A stretch of 6,079 nucleotides of DNA, taken from assembly GCA_030667035.1 (NCBI GenBank), contig DAOUWQ010000097.1:1-6079 (forward strand), given 5' to 3'. Below the pieces are notes generated by a model. That model made no database searches. It worked only from the letters and a program-made list of their open reading frames with translations, and was not told the origin of the DNA. A program made the translations under genes and the position numbers. Position 1 is the stretch's first letter. Each line of letters begins with the position of its first letter. The DNA is from Candidatus Heimdallarchaeota archaeon (GTDB lineage Archaea; Asgardarchaeota; Heimdallarchaeia; JABLTI01). This document shows, piece by piece, positions 1-4,099 of the stretch.

Positions 1-866
1 AGATAATCTTTACAGAAGGGACATTCCAAGAGATCCTTTTTAGCTGCTCTTCTTTTTGGCGAAGCAAGAAACGAGATAACAAAGATCAATGTTATCAATA
101 TAACAATGGTTGAACCTGAAGGCAGATCCAATATGTACGAAAAGAATAACCCAAAAACAGCTGAGAAAACACCGAAGATAGCTGAAAGTATAATCATTTT
201 ATTAATTTTAAAAGTCCACTGATATGCCGCAGCTGCCGGAGTAACTATCATTGCAAAAACCAAAATTGCTCCAATTGCTTTTAATGAAACTGAAATTGTT
301 AAAGAAACTGCAATAAGGAAGAGGTAGGATAGAAATGAAACTGGTACACCTGAAACTTGTGCTTGTTGAGAATCAAAGGTCATAAAATATAGTTCCTTTT
401 TAATTGCAAAAACCAACATAAGAATAACAAATGAAAAAACGATTAATAGAAGCATATCTGCTAAGTCAACGAGCAATATGTTTCCAAAAAGAATCGAATT
501 TATATCTGAACTATATTCTCCATGTAACCCAATGAAAAGTATTGCTAATGCCATAAAGAATGCGAAGACAATGCCAATTATCACTTCACTGTTCATCAAT
601 TTTTTCTGGTTGACATAGCCTATAACAACTGCGGAAACAACTGAAAATCCAATTATTGTTAATATTGGATCTATACCTGTAAGAATAGCTAATGCAGCTC
701 CAGCAAATGCGGAATGTGCAATTGCTTGACCTAAGAAGATCAACCCTCGCAAAAGAACAAAAACGCCAATAATAGAACAAACGACCCCAATAACAAATGC
801 GGATACAAATGCTCTTTGCATAAATGGATATTGAAATGCTTGGAAGAATTCTAGTAATATGCCCAT
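1..866 (-). CDS. znuB: ZnuB-like metal ABC transporter permease (ABC-3 family), partial at left edge
   Basis: Membrane permease of a zinc/manganese-type ABC importer; it would pass the metal released by the ZnuA-like protein encoded upstream. The frame is open from the ATG at 866 to the edge: 288 codons, no stop reached. The protein is very hydrophobic, with about seven to eight membrane segments. The family signature is near residues 41-60 (GLIFLGQAIAHSAFAGAALA; H51 kept, usual Asp of GDA replaced by Q46), and the late motif PSGSTIVIL is at 249-257. A GGTGAG Shine-Dalgarno site at 872-877 lies 5 nt before the ATG and fixes the start. It follows the regulator gene by 15 nt in the same operon. 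The family usually ends near residue 270-285, at a basic stretch like SPKRRAAKK here, but this protein continues into CPFC (C282, C285), which may be an added zinc-binding tail. The ATPase gene is not in view and may lie further left. The metal cannot be told from sequence. Confidence 0.9.
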   Translation of the reverse strand, partial: MGILLEFFQAFQYPFMQRAFVSAFVIGVVCSIIGVFVLLRGLIFLGQAIAHSAFAGAALAILTGIDPILTIIGFSVVSAVVIGYVNQKKLMNSEVIIGIVFAFFMALAILFIGLHGEYSSDINSILFGNILLVDLADMLLLIVFSFVILMLVFAIKKELYFMTFDSQQAQVSGVPVSFLSYLFLIAVSLTISVSLKAIGAILVFAMIVTPAAAAYQWTFKINKMIILSAIFGVFSAVFGLFFSYILDLPSGSTIVILITLIFVISFLASPKRRAAKKDLLECPFCKDY

Positions 867-871
867 TTTTT

Positions 872-877
872 CTCACC
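872..877 (-). promoter_or_regulatory. Shine-Dalgarno site of the permease gene
   Basis: GGTGAG on the minus strand, 5 nt before the ATG at 866. It supports that start and shows that this genome uses leadered, Shine-Dalgarno-type initiation inside operons. Confidence 0.7.
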
Positions 878-881
878 TTGA

Positions 882-1316
882 TTAGCTTCTTGCTATGCAT
901 TCCTCCACTCTAGGAATTGCTTCATTACAATGACATTTCTGAGGGTTATTTAACTCTCTGTTAATTTGTTCGATCATAGTACATGATATGACACTTGCTA
1001 TTGTATAACTCTCTTTTTTTGCTTCTAAATGTGACAAATTGAGAGTATCCATAAAGAACATTATCAATAAATGAAAATGTCTTTGTTTATGAGCTGCTTG
1101 CTGTTGCCCTTTCTGAGTTAAAGAAATTGGACCATATTTTTGCCAAGTTACTAATTCATCATCCACCAATCTTTTGATTATTGAATTAATTGATGAATGA
1201 GGTATGGCAGTATTGTCTTTTTCCAATTCTTTCTTTAAATCACCTATTCGTATTGGACGAAGCCACGAATATAAGAAATCTAATAGTTTTTCTTCCAAAT
1301 CTATTCTACGTTTCAA
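882..1316 (-). CDS. DtxR/MntR-like transcriptional regulator, metal ligands apparently lost
   Basis: 144 residues. An N-terminal winged helix-turn-helix (about 1-70, ending in the wing ISLTQKGQ) is followed by a helical dimerisation region (about 75-136) that aligns without gaps to DtxR/MntR proteins around LNLSHLEAKKESYTIASVIS and CHCNEAIP. There is no C-terminal SH3/FeoA domain, so it is of the short MntR type. DtxR-family proteins repress or activate metal-uptake genes when metal is bound, and its place between the binding-protein and permease genes fits that role. By eye, however, the usual ligand positions are replaced: the EH pair falls on A107-S108 and the Cys/Glu before it on Y104. 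Four cysteines (C112, C128, C130, C140) are present instead. The start codon is TTG at 1316; an in-frame TGA lies just upstream and there is no ATG until residue 86, so no longer reading is possible. The gap to the upstream gene is 16 nt. Confidence 0.8.
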   Translation of the reverse strand: MKRRIDLEEKLLDFLYSWLRPIRIGDLKKELEKDNTAIPHSSINSIIKRLVDDELVTWQKYGPISLTQKGQQQAAHKQRHFHLLIMFFMDTLNLSHLEAKKESYTIASVISCTMIEQINRELNNPQKCHCNEAIPRVEECIARS

Positions 1317-1332
1317 TTTGATTCACAACCCT

Positions 1333-2358
1333 TTATTCTCTTGGATTTTTGCTCCTAACTATTACCATTGCAATACCTAATGCGACCAATATTGTTCCAG
1401 CAAATCCTATTAGTAACCAAATTGTCCATGGCAAATTTGATGATGGCGGATTGAAAGGATTCTTGAGTGCTAAAATATTGTAATCAATCATAGAAATATA
1501 ATCAACTAAACTATACACTCCTAGCAGTGGAGTTAAATTAGCTATTTGTATCTCTGTATCTCTTGCGATTTGGTTTACAGTTTCATCATCCAGTTGAGGT
1601 TGATTTATTATTAAGGTAACATTTTCTGTTTCAATGGCAGAGATTATTCCTTGTAAATGGTCTGGAGAAGGTTCAACACCATCTTGCTCTTCAATTGCTC
1701 CAACTCGAATAATTCCAAGTAAATCAAAGAGATATTTAAATGAGGGATGATGAACAACTACCTTTGTCCCACTAAAAACAACTTTGGCTTGGTCAATTCG
1801 ATTAAGCAATAAATCAAGGTCACTGAGATAAGAATCTCTATTTAATTCGTAAGTAGCAATATTGGTTGGATCTAATAATGAGACACTTTGAAAAATTCTT
1901 TCAATCATAGTTTTTACATTATTTGGGTTCATCCAAACATGAGGATTATTAGAATTAATAACATCATCAAATTCAATCATTGTAGAATTTACTAATTCCA
2001 AAACATTTATTCCGGGGTTTACATCCAAAACGGACTGTACCCATGGTTCTAATCCCTCTAATCCCAATCGCACAAAAAGATCTGCTTGTGCAACCTTTTC
2101 AATTTCATGTGGAGATGGTTCATAGACATGTGGATTTTCATTTCCTGATACAATGCTTTCTACTGTAAATAGTCCTTCACCAATTTGTCCAGCAAAATCA
2201 GCAACAATTGAAATCGAAGCTACAACATTTATTGTCCCATTGTTTATTACTGTTGGATTGTTACCATCAGAATGAGATGTCACATTTCCTATAAATCCAG
2301 TGTTAATTTGTAACGATACTACTAATAGAAGAACGATAAATGCCCGCATTTGTCTCAT
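1333..2358 (-). CDS. znuA: ZnuA/TroA-like metal-binding protein of an ABC transporter, C-terminally membrane-anchored
   Basis: Extracytoplasmic high-affinity metal receptor that would deliver Zn or Mn to the permease. 341 residues: a signal-peptide-like hydrophobic segment (5-19), a cluster A-I (TroA) fold (about 44-300), a Pro/Ser linker, and a transmembrane helix (about 311-334) followed by RSKNPRE. It is therefore tethered by a C-terminal helix, as in many archaeal binding proteins, rather than by a lipid-linked Cys. Metal-ligand positions seen are H77 (ENPHVYEP), H140 (NNPHVWMNP) and H204 (VVHHPSFKYL). Three histidines favour zinc over manganese. The fourth ligand, usually Asp in an LDPL motif, is Thr276 (LTPL). 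There is no His-rich loop. It is first in the operon, with the regulator 16 nt downstream. The ATG at 2358 is preceded by only a weak GGGG stretch; M4 is an alternative start. A palindrome at 2380-2399 probably controls it. Confidence 0.9.
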   Translation of the reverse strand: MRQMRAFIVLLLVVSLQINTGFIGNVTSHSDGNNPTVINNGTINVVASISIVADFAGQIGEGLFTVESIVSGNENPHVYEPSPHEIEKVAQADLFVRLGLEGLEPWVQSVLDVNPGINVLELVNSTMIEFDDVINSNNPHVWMNPNNVKTMIERIFQSVSLLDPTNIATYELNRDSYLSDLDLLLNRIDQAKVVFSGTKVVVHHPSFKYLFDLLGIIRVGAIEEQDGVEPSPDHLQGIISAIETENVTLIINQPQLDDETVNQIARDTEIQIANLTPLLGVYSLVDYISMIDYNILALKNPFNPPSSNLPWTIWLLIGFAGTILVALGIAMVIVRSKNPRE

Positions 2359-2379
2359 TTATTTATGACCCCGACTTTA

Positions 2380-2399
2380 TTTTACGAATACTCGTAAAA
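2380..2399. promoter_or_regulatory. Perfect inverted repeat, probable operator of the metal-uptake operon
   Basis: TTTTACGA-ATAC-TCGTAAAA: 8 bp arms with a 4 bp spacer. It lies 22-41 bp before the znuA-like start and covers the place where transcription should begin if 2412-2426 is the TATA box. A repressor bound here would block initiation. The DtxR-like protein of the operon is the natural candidate, but the sequence is not a known DtxR or MntR box. Confidence 0.6.
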
Positions 2400-2411
2400 A
2401 TACTTCTTCCA

Positions 2412-2426
2412 ATAATATAAAAGAAT
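2412..2426. promoter_or_regulatory. TATA-like element shared by divergent promoters
   Basis: The sequence AATATAAAAG (plus strand) reads as CTTTTATATT on the minus strand. It is 25 bp from the palindrome centre on the minus side and about 45 bp from the plus-strand ATG at 2463. It could serve either direction or both. No other good TATA box is seen in this 104-bp divergent gap. Confidence 0.45.
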
Positions 2427-2462
2427 TATCCTTAATAAAGAGAAAAGAACCGATAGATTAAA

Positions 2463-2864
2463 ATGAAAGGAAGGGAAAAAATAACAAAAAATAAAGAGAT
2501 GTGCAATATGATTCCGAAAGCTATGTTAAAGAAATTGTATATTCAGGGCAGCTTAGCTCAAGAGGGAGAAGAATATTCCTTTCAAATAAGAAACAATTTG
2601 TACCCTGGCACTGTTAAAGAAGTTGAATATGTTAAAGTCGATGATCAAGAATTGGATCTAAATACGATTACTATCTTTGTTAAAGAACAAGAAATAGCTG
2701 TAGCAAAAATTTCTGAGGACAACCCCTTCAAATTGACCAAGGGAGATACTTTTACGTTTAAAGTTAAAGGTTCATTATCAAAAGGAACACATACGTTAAG
2801 TTTCAATTTTAAAACAATTGAAGCTGGAAAAATGGTCTTTGATGTAGAAGATAAGCTAGAATAA
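2463..2864 (+). CDS. Small predicted beta-sandwich protein, function unknown (possibly DUF6379-like)
   Basis: Up to 133 residues and soluble, with no signal peptide or membrane segment. After a lysine-rich start it alternates short hydrophobic strands with charged turns (FQIRNNL, ITIFVKEQEIAVAKI, FTFKVKG, THTLSFNFKT, KMVFDVED), which suggests an all-beta immunoglobulin-like sandwich. It recalls short archaeal proteins that begin M-[IV]-P-K-x-[IML]-L-K-K-L-Y and the DUF6379/C-glycoside deglycosidase beta-subunit fold, but I am not certain of that link. The start is doubtful: ATGs lie at 2463, 2499 and 2508. The last gives MIPKAMLKKLYIQGSL and a 118-residue protein; I find it the more likely true start because the first 15 residues look like translated leader. 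It is divergent from the metal operon and convergent with the 5S rRNA gene. No role can be inferred from these neighbours. Confidence 0.7.
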   Translation: MKGREKITKNKEMCNMIPKAMLKKLYIQGSLAQEGEEYSFQIRNNLYPGTVKEVEYVKVDDQELDLNTITIFVKEQEIAVAKISEDNPFKLTKGDTFTFKVKGSLSKGTHTLSFNFKTIEAGKMVFDVEDKLE

Positions 2865-2869
2865 GCTAA

Positions 2870-2903
2870 TCTTTTATTATTTTATTTTTTTACTGTTGTT
2901 TTT
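2870..2903 (+). terminator. T-rich terminator of the small beta-sandwich gene
   Basis: Just after the stop codon at 2864 the plus strand carries several T runs (TTTTATTATTTTATTTTTTT, then GTTTTTCTC). Archaeal RNA polymerase ends transcripts at such oligo-T stretches. A weak 6 bp hairpin (CTCAAA 2904-2909 / TTTGAG 2920-2925) follows, between the convergent genes. Confidence 0.5.
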
Positions 2904-2934
2904 CTCAAATTCAAATGATTTTGAGAGTATTGAG

Positions 2935-2947
2935 AGAAGAAAAATTG
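2935..2947 (-). terminator. Terminator of the 5S rRNA transcript
   Basis: On the minus strand the sequence ATTTTTCTTCTCT begins 7 nt past the end of the outer BHB helix. A pyrimidine/T run is the usual archaeal end signal, so the trailer is short, about 20-30 nt. Confidence 0.5.
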
Positions 2948-2953
2948 GAGCAT

Positions 2954-3102
2954 AAAACTCACCATTTCCGGGATCGGACGGGTCCGGGTGTTTCCCTCCA
3001 GCTTTGACCGCGTCGCAACGCAGCTTTACGATTTTCCCGAACGATCTCTCAGATCAGTAATCATCATAACGTATAGAGGCTTAACTTCCGGTGATGAGTT
3101 TT
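2954..3102 (-). other. BHB-like splice motif bracketing the permuted 5S rRNA
   Basis: On the minus strand the leader AAAACTCATCA (3102-3092) pairs with the trailer TGGTGAGTTTT (2964-2954): 11 bp including one G-U pair. Directly inside, CCGG (3091-3088) pairs with CCGG (2971-2968) to make a 4 bp central helix. A 3-nt bulge follows the CCGG on each strand: AAG (3087-3085) and AAA (2967-2965). This is the geometry recognised by archaeal tRNA splicing endonuclease, which cuts between bulge nucleotides 2 and 3. The cuts would fall at 3086/3085 and 2966/2965, and ligating the inner ends gives CCCGGAA-GTTAAGCC and a circular 120-nt RNA. No inner flanking helix forms by simple pairing, so it is a relaxed BHB. 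CCGG at 2984-2987 competes, since it forms helix III in mature 5S. Confidence 0.8.
2966..3085 (-). rRNA. rrf: 5S ribosomal RNA, circularly permuted gene
   Basis: All 5S parts are present on the minus strand, but in swapped order. First comes the canonical 3' part: GTTAAGCC (3085-3078), helix II strand, helix IV/V region with TTACTG and TTCGGGAA, then the helix I 3' strand GCTGCGT (3024-3018). A 4-nt loop TGCG follows, then the canonical 5' part: helix I strand ACGCGGT (3013-3007), the TCAAAGC stretch, helix II GGAGG, GGAAACACCCGGACCC, loop C and CCCGGAA ending at 2966. Reordered, it folds as a normal 5S: helix I 7 bp, helix II GGAGG/CCTCT, helix III CCGG/CCGG, helix V TTATGAT/ATCGTAA. The insert between the cut sites is 120 nt, a standard 5S size including the loop. 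The joined ends read CCCGGAA-GTTAAGCC, the conserved 5S motif. It is a stand-alone gene with its own promoter, with no 16S or 23S in view. A 5S pseudogene is unlikely, since every conserved block is kept. Confidence 0.88.
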
Positions 3103-3107
3103 TGCGT

Positions 3108-3173
3108 GGTTCAATCCTTTTTTCTTTTGGTTTTTAAAGTTTGCCGTTTTTACGGAATACAAACGATTGAACC
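3108..3173 (-). ncRNA. Structured 5' leader hairpin of the 5S precursor
   Basis: Minus strand GGTTCAATC (3173-3165) pairs perfectly with GATTGAACC (3116-3108). Stacked directly inside are GTTTG/CAAAC (3164-3160 / 3143-3139), a TATT bulge (3159-3156) and CCGT/ACGG with an AAAA loop. A 22-nt A-rich strand (3138-3117) bulges out on the 3' side. The hairpin probably starts at the first transcribed bases (near 3174) and lies 5 nt before the BHB outer helix. It may protect the 5' end or bind a processing or ribosomal protein; its function is unknown. Confidence 0.55.
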
Positions 3174-3189
3174 CATTTATCTAAAAACT

Positions 3190-3200
3190 GCTATTTTTAG
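3190..3200 (-). promoter_or_regulatory. TATA-like box of the 5S rRNA gene
   Basis: Minus-strand CTAAAAATAGC is centred about 21 bp before GGG at 3174-3172, the likely first bases of the transcript. The spacing suits archaeal TBP/TFB promoters, although the box is only a moderate match. Confidence 0.4.
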
Positions 3201-3227
3201 AATATTTGTGACTAAAAATTACTTACA

Positions 3228-3263
3228 TAAAAAAATAACGGAAGGTCTAGGATTAGCCTAGAC
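3228..3263 (-). terminator. Hairpin plus T-run terminator of dsrE2-tusA
   Basis: GTCTAGG (3245-3251) and CCTAGAC (3257-3263) form a perfect 7 bp hairpin with a 5-nt loop that overlaps the tusA stop codon. On the minus strand a TTATTTTTTTATG run (3239-3227) follows a few bases later. It resembles a bacterial intrinsic terminator, although archaeal polymerase needs only the T run. Confidence 0.5.
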
Positions 3264-3495
3264 GTTTTATGAAATATCTTGCGAAGTCCTCTTCATCGAA
3301 GATTCCTAGGAATTCATTACCTGTTCTTCTTGCCCATCTTGGGAAATCTTCTTTGGATCCAGCGTCATCTGAAAGCACTTCTAAAATTTGTCCCACTTCT
3401 AAGGTGGTAATTTCCTTCTTTGCTTTCAAAATTGGCATTGGACATTGTAAGCCACGAGCATCAAAGGTTTTATTTGCTACTGGTTTTTCTGACAT
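3253..3495 (-). CDS. tusA: TusA/SirA-family sulfur carrier protein
   Basis: Small cytoplasmic persulfide carrier; it accepts sulfane sulfur on one Cys and passes it to partners such as DsrE-type proteins. 80 residues, the normal family length. The family signature DARGLQCPMPILKAKK is at 12-27 with the active Cys at C18, followed by the conserved second half (LEVLSDDAGSKEDFPRWARRTGNEFL, about 38-63). The start is set by AAGGTGT (3507-3501), 5 nt before the ATG. It is second in its operon, 10 nt behind dsrE2. In sulfur-metabolising prokaryotes tusA, dsrE2 and rhodanese genes often form one unit; no rhodanese gene is present here. It could serve tRNA thiolation, molybdopterin maturation or dissimilatory sulfur use; the sequence does not decide. 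Confidence 0.93.
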   Translation of the reverse strand: MSEKPVANKTFDARGLQCPMPILKAKKEITTLEVGQILEVLSDDAGSKEDFPRWARRTGNEFLGIFDEEDFARYFIKRLG

Positions 3496-3505
3496 TTTTT
3501 ACACC

Positions 3506-3934
3506 TTAAATGAATAACTGTATATCAGCATCAGCTGCTATATCTAAGAATCCTGCAGCGCCCATAAATCCGTCTACTTCTGGTATTAAATGTTCTTTTT
3601 TGACCATCATTAAATCCATAGTAGCAGTACAAGCATAAATTGTTAGGTTACCAGAATCTTTTGCTGCTTCTAGCAATTCTTGCATTGTTGCAATTCCTAC
3701 TTTCTTTATTCGCCACCTCATCATTCCAGTGCCCATACGCATAATTCCTGGTAATTTCGCTCTTCTCAAACCTTTTTTCCTTAAAAGAAGAAGACCCCAG
3801 AATGTGAAGAATAAGTCAATTTTCATATCAGATGCTCCTGCAGCTGCAGCAAGCATTAATGGTGGATAAGCTTTGTCTAGAGTACCTGAATGTACGACAA
3901 TAGCCATTTTTTTTACATCAGCCATTTTTATCAT
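3506..3934 (-). CDS. dsrE2: DsrE2-family (DsrE/DsrF-like) persulfide-transfer protein
   Basis: Up to 142 residues. It matches the DsrE2 group (COG2210 type): an N-terminal KKMAIVVHSGTLDKAYPPLMLAAAA nucleotide-binding-like segment, the hydrophobic FFTFWGLLLL stretch (42-51), a basic loop, the conserved IYACTATMDLM with Cys102 as the likely persulfide site, and a C-terminal GAAGFLDIAADADIQLFI. DsrE2 works with TusA in sulfur transfer, so the pair makes functional sense. The start given is the longest; GGAATGAT (3937-3930), 4 nt before the ATG at 3925, suggests translation really starts at 3925 (M4), giving 139 residues. It is divergent from dsrEFH across a gap rich in inverted repeats, which suggests shared control of both sulfur operons. 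Confidence 0.9.
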   Translation of the reverse strand: MIKMADVKKMAIVVHSGTLDKAYPPLMLAAAAGASDMKIDLFFTFWGLLLLRKKGLRRAKLPGIMRMGTGMMRWRIKKVGIATMQELLEAAKDSGNLTIYACTATMDLMMVKKEHLIPEVDGFMGAAGFLDIAADADIQLFI

Positions 3935-3940
3935 TCCAAA

Positions 3941-3953
3941 AAATAGTCTATTT
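3941..3953. repeat. Inverted repeat near the dsrE2 start
   Basis: AAATAG-T-CTATTT: 6 bp arms with a 1 bp spacer. It sits just before the dsrE2 ribosome-binding site, where the leader or transcript start should be, and may be an operator. It is AT-rich, so chance is possible. Confidence 0.35.
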
Positions 3954-3976
3954 AACCTATTTTCTAGTTCTATTGG

Positions 3977-3988
3977 TTTTAAATAAAT
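3977..3988. promoter_or_regulatory. TATA-like element between the divergent sulfur operons
   Basis: TTTTAAATAAAT on the plus strand reads ATTTATTTAAAA on the other, so it can act in either direction. It predicts starts near 4008 (dsrE side) and 3958 (dsrE2 side). This is the best TATA candidate in the gap. Confidence 0.4.
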
Positions 3989-3995
3989 GTGAGGA

Positions 3996-4013
3996 TTTAC
4001 TTTCTTAAGTAAA
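3996..4013. repeat. Inverted repeat in the dsrE promoter region
   Basis: TTTACTT-TCTT-AAGTAAA: perfect 7 bp arms with a 4 bp spacer. It covers the predicted start of transcription from the TATA-like element at 3977-3988, so it could be an operator. Confidence 0.45.
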
Positions 4014-4027
4014 GAGCAATGGCTAAA

Positions 4028-4044
4028 GGTTTATTTTCTAAACC
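4028..4044. repeat. Inverted repeat, copy 1 of a GGTT..TATTTTCTA..AACC motif
   Basis: GGTTTA-TTTTC-TAAACC: perfect 6 bp arms. It is closely similar to the repeat at 4063-4080. It would be inside the coding region if dsrE began at 4019, but is in the leader if dsrE begins at 4100. Confidence 0.5.
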
Positions 4045-4062
4045 GTACTCCTTAAACAAACA

Positions 4063-4080
4063 GGTTCTATTTCTAGAACC
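4063..4080. repeat. Inverted repeat, copy 2 of the same motif
   Basis: GGTTCTA-TTTC-TAGAACC: perfect 7 bp arms, 20 bp before the preferred dsrE start and about 35 bp (centre to centre) from copy 1. Two such similar palindromes suggest paired sites for one dimeric regulator, or an RNA hairpin in the leader. Confidence 0.5.
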
Positions 4081-4089
4081 AGAACAATT

Positions 4090-4095
4090 GGTGAT
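4090..4095 (+). promoter_or_regulatory. Shine-Dalgarno site that decides the dsrE start
   Basis: GGTGAT, 4 nt before TTG at 4100-4102. The spacing matches that of dsrE2, and the site is better than anything before the ATG at 4019. Confidence 0.55.
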
Positions 4096-4099
4096 AAAG

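Noticed and set aside
586..900. Open minus-strand frame of 104 codons
   Set aside because: It overlaps the permease gene in another frame, its translation is rich in Ser, Arg, Tyr and Cys without any motif, and the permease frame is clearly the real one.
2904..2925. Hairpin CTCAAA/TTTGAG as a strong terminator or operator
   Set aside because: It has only 6 AT-rich pairs with a 10-nt loop; it is too weak to claim alone, and T runs on both sides explain termination.
3049..3070. Box C/D-like ATGATGA and CTGA in the 5S region
   Set aside because: They are part of the 5S helix V and loop E region and are explained by 5S structure; no C'/D' boxes or closing stem are seen.
3108..3117. tRNA T-arm-like string GGTTCAATCC (also GGGTTCAATC on the minus strand at 3174-3165)
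   Set aside because: No cloverleaf, acceptor stem or anticodon arm can be built on either strand; the two strings pair with each other in the 5S leader hairpin.
2930..3120. 5S pseudogene or two unrelated 5S fragments
   Set aside because: Every conserved block is present once, the helices pair fully after rotation, and the predicted splice join restores the conserved motif exactly.
3269..3517. Plus-strand open frame opposite tusA
   Set aside because: It is antisense to a clear TusA coding region with its own Shine-Dalgarno site, and the product has no recognisable feature.
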